NCBI GenBank assembly: GCA_035651455.1
Contig: DASRFR010000058.1
Coordinates: 651,847 to 715,846 of the forward strand
Origin: DASRFR01 sp035651455
GTDB taxonomy: Bacteria > Acidobacteriota > Terriglobia > Terriglobales > Acidobacteriaceae
DNA: 64,000 nt
Reading direction: 5' to 3'
Below the pieces are notes generated by a model. That model searched no databases and had not been told where the DNA came from. It saw nothing but the letters and a program-made list of their open reading frames with translations. Below, piece by piece: positions 29,381 to 37,896 of this stretch. The first letter of the stretch is position 1. Each line of letters begins with the position of its first letter. The position numbers were made by a program, and so were the translations under genes.

Positions 29381-30007
29381 CTATTCCGCTGTCCGCATCC
29401 GGTTCTGCCAGTGCGACCACACAAACCATACGATGCCGATTACCAGCACAACGCCGATGACCGCGTCGAATTGATGAAAGTATTTTCCCAGGGAACGCCA
29501 GTTCTCCCCCAGCTTCATCCCGAAATACGCAAGCGCTAGGCACCACGGCCAGGATCCCAGGAAGGTGTAGATGTGAAACTTTCCTCGTGGCATGCGCGCG
29601 ATCCCGGCGGGTAGCGCGATAAAGGTACGCACCACTGGCAGAAGGCGCGCTACGAACACCGCCGCATACCCCCAGCGGCCAAAGAAGCGGTCCGCCCAAT
29701 CCAGTTCGCGGCGGCTGAGCAGGATCCAGCGGCCGTAGCGCTCCACCAGGGGGCGGCCGCCGTAATAGCCGATCTCGTATGCCAGAAGTGAGCCAACATT
29801 GCAACCGATCGCGCCGACCGTGGCCACCCAGATCAGCTTCATGCTGCCCTCATAGACCAGGTAACCGGCAAACGGCATGATCAGTTCTGAAGGAAGAGGA
29901 ATACACGCCGACTCGATCGCCATCAGCAATCCGATCCCTGCATAGCCGGTCGCGCCTACGATGGACTTAATGAATAGAAATAGTAGGGTGAGTATTTTTT
30001 CAGTCAT
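29381..30007 (-). CDS. DedA family membrane protein
   Basis: The 208-residue protein has the DedA/SNARE-associated (VTT) pattern: FLFIKSIVGATGYAGIGLLM, the re-entrant ESACIPLPSELIMPFAGYL with its conserved E-x-x-x-P-x-P-x-E, then GYYGGRPLVERYGRW and the RLLPVVRTFIALPAGIARMP helix with the essential R-x3-P/R residues. DedA proteins flip lipid carriers or phospholipids (UptA and others do so for undecaprenyl phosphate). No clear ribosome-binding site precedes the ATG at 30007. Confidence 0.9.
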   Translation of the reverse strand: MTEKILTLLFLFIKSIVGATGYAGIGLLMAIESACIPLPSELIMPFAGYLVYEGSMKLIWVATVGAIGCNVGSLLAYEIGYYGGRPLVERYGRWILLSRRELDWADRFFGRWGYAAVFVARLLPVVRTFIALPAGIARMPRGKFHIYTFLGSWPWCLALAYFGMKLGENWRSLGKYFHQFDAVIGVVLVIGIVWFVWSHWQNRMRTAE

Positions 30008-30109
30008 GAAGGAGCTAAACGAGGGTGACCCACAAGAAGATTATAGAGGGCGAGACCATGCTGCGCCGCGTCCCTGCGCACAAATTGAAGAAGACGAATG
30101 AGCGATAGC

Positions 30110-30334
30110 TTAAAAAGCGCCTTCTTGTGTGAACGTGTAGCCCGGTAATGCGGCGCCGTCCGCCAATTTCGTCACTTTAACCCGCACGGTTTGCGCGTCG
30201 GGAGCGGAAAGTCCCGCCGGCCGTAACACGGCATATTGAGTAAACACTTCGCTATAGACTTTAGTGACCAGGTAGTCCTGGCCGTCGGCGTCATTGCGCC
30301 ACACCTGTCCGAGCTTGATCCCTTTTACCGCCAC
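30110..30334 (-). CDS. Small conserved hypothetical protein
   Basis: The 74-residue protein begins MAVKGIKLGQVWRNDADGQD and has alternating beta strands (YLVTKVYSEVFTQYAVLRPA, VRVKVTKLADGAALPGYTF), a small barrel-like profile without cysteines or membrane helix. GTG start with GAGGA ten bases upstream. I recognise the kind (short acidobacterial beta protein) but no function. Confidence 0.65.
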   Translation of the reverse strand: MAVKGIKLGQVWRNDADGQDYLVTKVYSEVFTQYAVLRPAGLSAPDAQTVRVKVTKLADGAALPGYTFTQEGAF

Positions 30335-30497
30335 AGTAGTCCTCGATTCTGGTGGGTGAATTCAGGGTACCGAGGAGCCGCCCGCCAGGTCAATGAATTC
30401 GAGCCAGACATGGTTACCGAAGGGAGCGGGAGAAACTTGCCGTGCCGCAGTGCACGCCCGGCTAGGGTCTGCTATAAATCCTCAAGGAGAAATCGAA

Positions 30498-31361
30498 ATG
30501 GTACGCGGCGTCGTTTCTCGCCAACCAGCCAAGACCGGACGACATGAAGGCACCCGCAACCAGCCGCGCACAGCACAAAACCGCGGTACTTCGCGGCAAT
30601 CGAAGAGCTCTCGTCCCGTGTTGCCGGGAACTCCTTCCAACGGTAGACCGCAGAAATCCGCATCCGCGGCTAAGGCCACCCGGTACAACCCGGTTGCGCC
30701 GCAACGCATACAGGAAATTCTTGCGCGCCTGAACCAACGTTATCCTGAAGTCACTTGCGCCCTCACTCACAAAAGCGCCTGGGAGCTGCTGGTCGCCACC
30801 ATACTTTCGGCGCAGTCCACCGACGTTCGGGTCAACATGGTCACTCCCGATCTCTTCCGAAAATACCCCAGGCTGCAGGATTTTGCGGCCCTCAAACCCG
30901 GGCAACTAGAGCCCGACATACGCTCCACAGGCTTCTTCCGTAACAAGTCGAAATCAGTAGTGGGCGCCGCCAAAAAGATCGTCAGCGACTTCGGTGGTGA
31001 GGTCCCAGACGATATGGACAAACTGCTCACGTTGCCCGGTGTCGCGCGCAAGACCGCCAATGTCGTGCTCGGCACCTGGTTCCGCCAAGCCGTTGGCGTG
31101 GTCGTGGATACCCATGTCACCCGCCTCTCCCGCCGCCTGGAGCTGACCAGGAATACGGACGCTTCCAAAATCGAGCAGGACCTGATGCGGGTCATCCCGA
31201 AGGAAAAGTGGATCCTGTTCTCGCACCAGTTGATTTGGCATGGTCGCAAGATCTGCATCGCGCGCCGCCCCAAGTGCGTCGACTGCCCGCTCGAGAACGT
31301 CTGCCACGCCGCGGACAAGACCTGGAGCACCGTCGAAATTCACAAAAACGCGCTGCCCTGA
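30498..31361 (+). CDS. nth: Endonuclease III with basic N-terminal extension
   Basis: The 287-residue DNA glycosylase/AP lyase removes oxidised pyrimidines. From about residue 75 it matches Nth: LVATILSAQSTDVRVNMVTP, the helix-hairpin-helix with catalytic Lys LLTLPGVARKTANVVLG, the catalytic Asp in VVDTHVTRLSRRLEL and the [4Fe-4S] set C-x6-C-x2-C-x5-C in CIARRPKCVDCPLENVC. E. coli Nth has about 211 residues; the extra 70 N-terminal ones are Arg/Lys/Ser/Pro-rich and probably disordered. AAGGAG seven bases before ATG 30498 supports this start. No neighbouring repair gene. Confidence 0.93.
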   Translation: MVRGVVSRQPAKTGRHEGTRNQPRTAQNRGTSRQSKSSRPVLPGTPSNGRPQKSASAAKATRYNPVAPQRIQEILARLNQRYPEVTCALTHKSAWELLVATILSAQSTDVRVNMVTPDLFRKYPRLQDFAALKPGQLEPDIRSTGFFRNKSKSVVGAAKKIVSDFGGEVPDDMDKLLTLPGVARKTANVVLGTWFRQAVGVVVDTHVTRLSRRLELTRNTDASKIEQDLMRVIPKEKWILFSHQLIWHGRKICIARRPKCVDCPLENVCHAADKTWSTVEIHKNALP

Positions 31362-31407
31362 CTGCTCGGCGGCGTCGCTTATCGTTCCTGCCGACTACAA
31401 TCGTCCC

Positions 31408-31551
31408 ATGCAGCGCAAGATGTTCTGGGCGATTTTCATCCTTCTCGGATTCCTGGCCGACGTTTTTCTGCCGCTCTGGTGGGGCATCGCGGCCACCCTT
31501 CCCGCGCTCGCCATTTCCTGGTGGATTGCCTACCGCAGCGATTGGTTTTGA
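31408..31551 (+). CDS. Small two-helix membrane protein
   Basis: The 47-residue protein MQRKMFWAIFILLGFLADVF and onward has two hydrophobic segments, with a W-W-G-I turn between them (LPLWWGIAATLPALAISWWI), and ends in a short polar tail. The ATG lies 46 bases after the nth stop and there is no clear Shine-Dalgarno. The amino-acid profile is that of a real inner-membrane microprotein, but I know no named family. Confidence 0.55.
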   Translation: MQRKMFWAIFILLGFLADVFLPLWWGIAATLPALAISWWIAYRSDWF

Positions 31552-31575
31552 TTCGTCTTCCGGGACTGCGCCCGG

Positions 31576-32502
31576 TTAATACAGGCCAGGCTCTCCCACC
31601 GGCCGTGTCTTCCAGCGCCGGTGCACCCACAACCACTGGTCAGGATATCGCCGTACATACTCCTCAATCACCTTTGTAAACATTGCGGTGTTAGCGATCA
31701 CGTCCGCGTCATCATTGCCCGTCCGGATTAACTGGAGCGCCGGATCGAAGCGCAGGCGATACTTTTTCATACGTCGATCCCATACTGTGAAGCCCGGTAC
31801 CACGGCCGCGTCCGTCCGCAGTGCAATTCTTGCCAGGCCGCTCGCCGTGCATGCCGGGACACCGAAGAATGGCACAAACACGCCCTGCGGTGGCGTCATA
31901 TTCGTGTCCATCAATATCCCCACCGTCTCGCCGGCGCGCATCGCCCCCAGCAGGCCGCGCACGAAGTCGTCCTTGTCGACAGTCGTGTTTCCGTGCATCG
32001 TGCGGTACTGGCGTATCAAGCGGTCGAGGTAGGGATTATCGAGCGGGCGCATGACGATGCGCAGCGGATGTCCATAGATGGAATGAGCGAAAGCTGACAG
32101 CTCCCATCCCCCCAGGTGTCCCGTCAGGAAGAGCACACCCTTGCCTAGCTGAAAAGCCGATTCGTAGTTCTCGAAGCCGTCGTAGACCACGACGTCGCTG
32201 ACATTTTCCCGCGTGTAGCGCGGAAACAGGCACACTTCCCCCAGTTGCCGTCCTAAAGATGTGAACTCCGCACGCAAAATGCGCCGATGTTCGGAAACAG
32301 ACTTCTCCGGCTGTGCTATTTGCAAATTGCGAAAGCCCACCGCGCGTAGACGCCGGTGGCACAGGTAAACCAACTGAGCAATTGAGATTCCCGCCGCACG
32401 CGCCAGCGGCCGAGGCAACAAACCAATTCCTTTGATCGCCAGCCACACTAGCGCGTACTCAAGTCGTTCACGCATTCGAGGGGAATGCCGTGACCCTATC
32501 AT
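31576..32502 (-). CDS. Lipid A biosynthesis (LpxL/HtrB-like) acyltransferase
   Basis: The 308-residue inner-membrane enzyme belongs to the LpxL/HtrB lysophospholipid acyltransferase clan: GVLFLTGHLGGWELSAFA carries the H-x4-E catalytic motif, followed by VMRPLDNPYLDRLIRQYRTM and MDTNMTPPQGVFVPFFGVPA. In E. coli such proteins add secondary acyl chains to lipid A; substrate here is unproven. Start uncertain between 32502 and 32475. lptE in this window (52754) shows that the organism makes LPS-like outer membrane. Confidence 0.85.
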   Translation of the reverse strand: MIGSRHSPRMRERLEYALVWLAIKGIGLLPRPLARAAGISIAQLVYLCHRRLRAVGFRNLQIAQPEKSVSEHRRILRAEFTSLGRQLGEVCLFPRYTRENVSDVVVYDGFENYESAFQLGKGVLFLTGHLGGWELSAFAHSIYGHPLRIVMRPLDNPYLDRLIRQYRTMHGNTTVDKDDFVRGLLGAMRAGETVGILMDTNMTPPQGVFVPFFGVPACTASGLARIALRTDAAVVPGFTVWDRRMKKYRLRFDPALQLIRTGNDDADVIANTAMFTKVIEEYVRRYPDQWLWVHRRWKTRPVGEPGLY

Positions 32503-32613
32503 CGCGAAAATTTTGCTGTCAAATGAGCGGGGATGTGGGCTGGATCTTTTCTCACCTGCAGACCGACCACCCAGCGCCAGGTATGCGCTTCTGGTCGCTG
32601 CAGGGCTCTCAGA

Positions 32614-33306
32614 CTATTTCTGCGCCGCCTCGACTGCCCAGTTCGCGAGTGGTCTCAAGAACGGATAGGCCATCTCCGGGGCAGGAATGGCTCCCGATAA
32701 TGCGGTGCCGAAGCGCACCATGTGGCCGTAGAATTCGCGCGTGCTGTCCTTGTCCTGCGAGATGACGGCGCCGTTCAACTCCAGTCCGGCAAATGCTCCC
32801 TTCGCCCGTGAGTAGCTTAGCACTTGCGCCCTGAGCTTCCAGTCGGTGTCGGCGGCGGCGTGCCTCCCCACCGGGCCCGCTGCAACGCTTGCGTCTGCCC
32901 CCAGCTTGAACTTGCTGGTCAGCAGCTTGTTCATGCCTTCCTTGTCCATAATCAGCATGACCAGGTCCACCGCCTGGCCGCCGATCTGTAACCCGAAGCT
33001 GCCGCCTTCAATCTTGAAGAACGCGGGCGCGCTCCAGCCCTTCGCATTGCGGCACGTGGCCACGCCGCGCCCATAGCGCGCGCCGAATATGAAGCCGGCT
33101 TTTAGCATTGAAGGCACGACCGCCACGCATTCCGCGGAACCCAGCACCTCTTGCGGAATACCCTGGTCGGGCGCCTCCTGCATCTCATCCAGGACACTGC
33201 CAGCCGCGCGGATTCTCTCCGCAGCCTTGGTTTGCTGGGCCGTGTTTTCGGCCAATGTCACTGTGGAGAGTACGGCGAACAGGATCACAGCTAAAAGCTT
33301 TCTCAT
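32614..33306 (-). CDS. SYLF (Ysc84) domain lipid-binding protein, secreted
   Basis: The 230-residue protein has a signal peptide (MRKLLAVILFAVLSTVTLA) and a SYLF domain: ECVAVVPSMLKAGFIFGARY near the start, FKIEGGSFGLQIGGQAVDL in the middle and SYSRAKGAFAGLELNGAVIS at the end. In eukaryotes SYLF binds phosphoinositides; bacterial members are periplasmic and of unknown role. The gene is flanked by the LpxL-like and M13 peptidase genes on the same strand but with long gaps, so it is probably its own unit. Confidence 0.88.
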   Translation of the reverse strand: MRKLLAVILFAVLSTVTLAENTAQQTKAAERIRAAGSVLDEMQEAPDQGIPQEVLGSAECVAVVPSMLKAGFIFGARYGRGVATCRNAKGWSAPAFFKIEGGSFGLQIGGQAVDLVMLIMDKEGMNKLLTSKFKLGADASVAAGPVGRHAAADTDWKLRAQVLSYSRAKGAFAGLELNGAVISQDKDSTREFYGHMVRFGTALSGAIPAPEMAYPFLRPLANWAVEAAQK

Positions 33307-33772
33307 GGATGTCCCAACCCCTCATCGTGAATTCGTTGTTTCGTCGCAGGGTGCGCATCGTTCGTTCGCATGCACAAAAGGCGCTCTATTCACGGTGTCC
33401 TAATCGCCCACACTTTGCAATGACTGGAACCTCAGAGGTAACGAGCGGAAGCGGGCGAGGGTATGGATCAACAGGAGAGCAACACGTCGGTGACAGGCTG
33501 AAGTCTGGGTAAAGAAAAAATGCGGGCAGCAAAAAAAAATCGGGGCTGACAGTGGCGACCCTAAATCTCCACTCCCAACCCCGTCTCCCAGGTTCTGTGG
33601 TAGGTGAACGCAGTATGCTCCGGCATGCCCCCGCTCACAAGATTACTAAGGTCAGTGTCCCCGGGTTACCAGCGCGTCCGGAGCATGCCATTTCTGCCCA
33701 CCTTATCGGCAAGGCAACCACCGCGTTCCGCGTTGGTCTAGACCACGAACGACTGCTACTCAGGCTGTCACA
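33307..33772. other. Intergenic region, 466 bp, with one inverted repeat
   Basis: It lies upstream of the SYLF gene and after the stop of the M13 peptidase, so it carries the SYLF promoter and the peptidase terminator. ATGCTCCGG at 33615-33623 and CCGGAGCAT at 33678-33686 form a 9-base inverted repeat with a 54-base spacer. An A-run of nine occurs near 33531. No ORF with a ribosome-binding site is supported. Confidence 0.4.
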
Positions 33773-35869
33773 CTACCAGACATGGCACGCGTTCTCTGGC
33801 GCCATGGGCTGACCTGCTTTGCAATTGAACGCCTTCCGGAATTCCGGCATGTTCGAGACCACGCCATTTACCCGGAACCGCGATGTCGAATGCGGGTTCG
33901 ATTGCGCCTGTACCCGCATGGCTTGCGGCGTTTGGTTTGCGCACCAGACTTGTCCGTAGGCAAGAAAAAATCGCTGCACCGGCGTGAAACCATTCTCCTT
34001 GGCTTCTTTCTGGTCTCCCTGCAGCGTACTGTCCAACGCCATCAGTGCGACGCGAAGCCCGCCGTTGTCAGCCGTGTTCTCGCCTAGTGTCAAATTCCCG
34101 TTGAGATGAACTCCGGGAACCGGTTCAAAACCGGAATACTCGTCAGCCACGCACTGGGCTCGCTTTTCGAATTCCTTGCCGTCCTGGGCCGTCCACCAAT
34201 CTCGCAGGTTTCCGTTGGCATCGAACTTCCTGCCTTCATCGTCAAAACCATGGGTCAATTCGTGGCCAATCACGGATCCTATAGCTCCGAAGTTCACCGC
34301 ATCCTCCGCTTGCTTGTCGAAAAATGGCGGCTGAAGAATTCCGGCGGGGAAGTTAATGGTATTTAGCTGCGGATCGTAGTAGGCATCCACCGTCGGCGGC
34401 GTCATGTTCCATTCCCCGCGGTCCACCGGTTTGCCGATTTTCGCCAGCTCCCGGCGCAGTTCGAACTCGCTGCTTCGATAGACATTGCCGAGGGCGTCGC
34501 CCCTGACCACCGTCAGGCTGGAATAGTCACGCCATTTGTTGGGATAGCCGATCTTGTCTTCGATCTTTTGCAGCTTCACCAGCGCTTCTTTTTTCGTGGC
34601 CGCGGACATCCAGTCCAACTGCTGAATATCGCTGCCCAGTGCCGCTTCAAGTTCCTGCACCATCTTGACCGCCCGCTGCTTGGCATCGGGACCGAACGTA
34701 CGCTCTACGTAGGCCTGGCCCAGCGCCTCTCCCAGGTCGCGGTCAACCGCGCGCACGCACCGCCGCCACCGGGGCTGGTTTTCTTTCTGTCCCACCAGCT
34801 TGTTGCCATAAAAGTCGAACCTCTCCTCGACCAATGGTTCGCTCAGCTGCGGGCTCGAAACGTTCACCAGTTGGTATTTCAGATACGTCTTCCAGTTCTC
34901 CAGGGGGGCGCTGGTGATTAGGGTATTCAGGCCTTTGTAGAAGTCCGGAGTCGCCACCAGGTAGTGTGACGTGTCCGGCGCGCCTATGCCTTTGAGGTAA
35001 TCGTCCCAGGAGAAGTTCGGAGTCAGCGCGCGCAGTTGCTGTCCCGACAACTTGTGGTTGAGATTGGCGGGGTCGCGACGCTTCACAATGTCCATCGAGT
35101 TCTTGGCCAGCGCCGTTTCCATGTCCATAACGACCTTGGCATGCGCAGCCGCATCGGCCTGGTTTTCGCCCATCAATTGGAAATTTTTTTCCACGTGCGC
35201 GACATACTCGCCTCGCGTCTTTACCGAAGCGGCATCATCCTTGAAGTAATAATCGCGGTCGGGCAGACCGAGCCCACCCTGGTCCGCTTGTGCCACCACC
35301 TGGCTGGCATCGTCCAGGTCCTGACCGGACGCAAATCCGAAAGCCGCGGTGCCGGAACCCGAGTCACTGCCGCCGGCAATCACGAATGTGATCTGGTGAA
35401 TATGTGCTAGCTGAGAGGCCAGTTCCGACTTTTCCCGCATCGCTTGAATGCGATCTAACTCCGGCTTGATCGCGGCGATTCCTTTCGCATTGATCTCCGT
35501 CTCGTTCATGCAAGACGCGTAATAATCGCCGATCTTCTGCTCCACCGCGCTCCGCTTGGGATTGTTGGCCGAGGCTTTCTCCAGCGTGTCGCGCAATACC
35601 GTCTGATTCCACTTGTTCAGCTTGGCCCCGTGACCCCAGCCAGCCTGATCCGGAGGGATTGGATTCGCATCCAGCCACTTCTTGCATGCGTACTGATAAA
35701 AGTCGACACACGGATCGATCGAGGTATCAACCGCATTCAAATCAAAATGATCAGGCGCGGTAGCCAGCGAACTTGAACTGCTGTTCTGCGCTGCTAAAGC
35801 GCTAGGAAGAATGAGCGCGAATGCTAAACAGAAGGCGGTCACGAGTTCAGAAATCTTGGAAATCCGCAT
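33773..35869 (-). CDS. M13 family (neprilysin-like) metallopeptidase, secreted
   Basis: The 698-residue protein has a signal peptide (LVTAFCLAFALILPSALAA, cleavage near AQN) and the M13 zinc site: VIGHELTHGFDDEGRKFDAN gives H-E-x-x-H, and ENTADNGGLRVALMAL gives the third ligand Glu with its Asp. The N-terminal ITPxF-like segment SIDPCVDFYQYACKKWLDAN and the C-terminal ENACHVW tail are also typical. Acts on peptides outside the cytoplasm. GGAGAC precedes the ATG. Confidence 0.95.
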   Translation of the reverse strand: MRISKISELVTAFCLAFALILPSALAAQNSSSSSLATAPDHFDLNAVDTSIDPCVDFYQYACKKWLDANPIPPDQAGWGHGAKLNKWNQTVLRDTLEKASANNPKRSAVEQKIGDYYASCMNETEINAKGIAAIKPELDRIQAMREKSELASQLAHIHQITFVIAGGSDSGSGTAAFGFASGQDLDDASQVVAQADQGGLGLPDRDYYFKDDAASVKTRGEYVAHVEKNFQLMGENQADAAAHAKVVMDMETALAKNSMDIVKRRDPANLNHKLSGQQLRALTPNFSWDDYLKGIGAPDTSHYLVATPDFYKGLNTLITSAPLENWKTYLKYQLVNVSSPQLSEPLVEERFDFYGNKLVGQKENQPRWRRCVRAVDRDLGEALGQAYVERTFGPDAKQRAVKMVQELEAALGSDIQQLDWMSAATKKEALVKLQKIEDKIGYPNKWRDYSSLTVVRGDALGNVYRSSEFELRRELAKIGKPVDRGEWNMTPPTVDAYYDPQLNTINFPAGILQPPFFDKQAEDAVNFGAIGSVIGHELTHGFDDEGRKFDANGNLRDWWTAQDGKEFEKRAQCVADEYSGFEPVPGVHLNGNLTLGENTADNGGLRVALMALDSTLQGDQKEAKENGFTPVQRFFLAYGQVWCANQTPQAMRVQAQSNPHSTSRFRVNGVVSNMPEFRKAFNCKAGQPMAPENACHVW

Positions 35870-36194
35870 GGCATGTCTCCGACATAGGCAGGAAATGGTC
35901 TCAATCCGGGCCGATCAGAGTAACATTATTGAGCGCGCGAGGTCCCGAAAACGCGAGCTCTGCAGCATGCCGATCGGACAAAAATGGGCGAATTCATTCG
36001 CTGCTTCGTATGCGTTCTGACGCAACGCATCTCAACAATTTGTTACAACGAGCGCAACACCGAGATTTTTACAATCCTCTAACTCCCGCATGACATTCGT
36101 CCGCAGCAGTCGCCATACGCTCTCGTCTTAGTTGAATCGCAGTCCTCCTCTGGATCACGGTTCTTCCCAACCCATAAAAGATTGGAGTACGGTC
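35870..36194. other. Intergenic region, 325 bp, between divergent genes
   Basis: It separates the M13 peptidase (minus) from the Tat-exported ferritin-like gene (plus). I could not identify a reliable promoter pair, operator or RNA. The GGAGT ribosome-binding site of the plus-strand gene is at its right end. Confidence 0.4.
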
Positions 36195-37397
36195 ATGGAA
36201 AAGCAAGGCTCGATTGTTCCGCATTCTTCCGACAACACTCCGGACGAAAACCAGAATCACAATTCAGTTTTCGCGGGATCCGTTCGCCGGCGTTCCTTCC
36301 TGAAAGGGCTCGGCATGGCAGGCGTTGCGCTCTCCGCCGGCAGTCTGCTCAGCCTCGAGGCGCGCGCGGGAATCAACGGCAACGAAAGCGGTGAACTGAT
36401 CAAAGGCGATGCCGCCATTCTCCGCTTCCTTGCGGCGGCCGAAATTCTCGAAACTGATTTATGGCTGCAATATTGGGAACTCGGGGGTACTCAGGACGAC
36501 GAATTTGCCAAGGCTACCGGTGGGAATCCTCTTTACACGCAGGCGCTCGCCATTCTCGACGAAGACATGGCCGAATACATTCATGACAACACCGACGACG
36601 AGATCAGTCACCAGTTCTTCCTGAATGCCTATCTTGCATCGAAAGGCGCCGACACGGTTGATCTCGAGCAATTCCGCATTCTGCCAGGCAGCCAGGCTAC
36701 GGGCGCGAACAAGAACCGCTTGCGTCTTACCAACCTCATGAACCTGAATGTCGACACCAGTTTCTGGACGCGTTATCGCATGGAGAATGCGAATCCTGAT
36801 CTGGATCCCAACTTCAAGTTTCCCCAGGCGGACTTCATCCATAACCGTACTGCGATTCCGCGCACCGATGCCGATCTGCAGGGACCGGCGAAAATTCCGC
36901 CGTTGGATATCCCTGACCATCTGAAGGCCATTGCATTCACCGCCGGGTTCCACTTCGCATTCATCGAACAAGGTGGTACCAGCCTCTACCCATCACTGGC
37001 CCAGCGGGTCAGCAATCCCGAAGTGCTGCGCATTTTGCTCAGCATCGGACCGACCGAGACTATGCATTTCCAGACGTGGCAGGACAAAGCGGGCAATGCC
37101 CTGGCATTGACGGACGTCGATCCCGTCACCGGATCGAAAGTGACATTCCGCGACCTGACCACCAATCAACCCCAGGCTCTGCAGTCGAACCTCATCATGC
37201 CGGAGCCCACTTTTTTTCTCGATCGCAAATTTCCCAAGTGCTCGATCATCCGCCCCACAAACAGCGCGGGTGCGGCAATGGGAGCAGTAAAGGCGCTCAC
37301 CGCGGACGGCCTCTTCCTGGGTCAAAGTCCGCAGTTCTTCCAGTTCCTGCGTGATCTGGCAGAAGATGCCGATGCGGCGCAACGCCAGGATCTCTAA
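36195..37397 (+). CDS. Tat-exported ferritin-like domain protein (desiccation-related type)
   Basis: The 400-residue protein has a twin-arginine signal, RRRSFLKGLGMAGVALSAG (about residues 31-49), after a polar N-region. The body carries ferritin-like helices with paired acids: AILRFLAAAEILETDLWLQY, EDMAEYIHDNTDDEISHQFF, FTAGFHFAFIEQGG and SIGPTETMHFQTWQDKAG, the pattern of the PF13668-type (desiccation-related) family. Tat export suits a protein that folds around metal in the cytoplasm. tatA follows 98 bp later on the same strand, which is an informative pairing. Confidence 0.82.
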   Translation: MEKQGSIVPHSSDNTPDENQNHNSVFAGSVRRRSFLKGLGMAGVALSAGSLLSLEARAGINGNESGELIKGDAAILRFLAAAEILETDLWLQYWELGGTQDDEFAKATGGNPLYTQALAILDEDMAEYIHDNTDDEISHQFFLNAYLASKGADTVDLEQFRILPGSQATGANKNRLRLTNLMNLNVDTSFWTRYRMENANPDLDPNFKFPQADFIHNRTAIPRTDADLQGPAKIPPLDIPDHLKAIAFTAGFHFAFIEQGGTSLYPSLAQRVSNPEVLRILLSIGPTETMHFQTWQDKAGNALALTDVDPVTGSKVTFRDLTTNQPQALQSNLIMPEPTFFLDRKFPKCSIIRPTNSAGAAMGAVKALTADGLFLGQSPQFFQFLRDLAEDADAAQRQDL

Positions 37398-37495
37398 AGC
37401 TCTTTCGCGCGGGCGTTGTGCCTCGGGGGAGACGCAGCGCCTGCATTTTTCTTAAGCATGCATACACATCGCGCTACACATTAGAGGAATCCTTA

Positions 37496-37693
37496 ATGTT
37501 TGAAGGCCTGTTTCAACCTATGCACCTGCTGGTCATCTTCGGCATCGCTCTGCTGGTATTTGGCCCCAAAAAATTGCCTGAGCTGGGTAAAGGTCTCGGA
37601 GATGGCATACGCGGATTTAAATCTGCGATGAAGGACAAGGCTGAATCGGCGGACAAAGCGGCGACAAACAACAGCACAGCGGAAAAAAACTAA
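37496..37693 (+). CDS. tatA: Sec-independent translocase subunit TatA
   Basis: The 65-residue protein has an N-terminal membrane helix (MHLLVIFGIALLVFG), the TatA/E signature FGPKKLPELGKGLGDGIRGF and a charged tail rich in Ala, Lys and Asp. GAGGAA precedes the ATG. TatA oligomers form the export path for folded twin-arginine proteins. tatB and tatC are not nearby. The gene directly follows a Tat substrate, so it may be a dedicated or extra copy. Confidence 0.93.
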   Translation: MFEGLFQPMHLLVIFGIALLVFGPKKLPELGKGLGDGIRGFKSAMKDKAESADKAATNNSTAEKN

Positions 37694-37896
37694 GCGGACG
37701 CGGACGTGAAATAAAACCGTGGACTCGGTTACGAATAGAAGGCTGGATTTATAGAACCTGGATTCGCTGGCAATACGACCACCACGTCTAAGCGTAGAAC
37801 GGATTGGAGTGCCGCACTAGATGACTACACACTCCGGTCGCGGTTCAACTCCGCGAGAAGTTCTCCCCCGATTTGTGGCCCCCGATCCATGCCCTG

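Noticed and set aside
33552..33812. 86-codon plus-strand frame before the M13 peptidase end
   Set aside because: No start signal, no domain and overlap with the end of the M13 gene.
37790..37880. tRNA-like T-arm, CGCGG-TTCAACT-CCGCG, in the tatA-narL gap
   Set aside because: The T-loop fits TTCRANY and the stem is perfect, but no acceptor stem, D-arm or anticodon arm can be paired around it.
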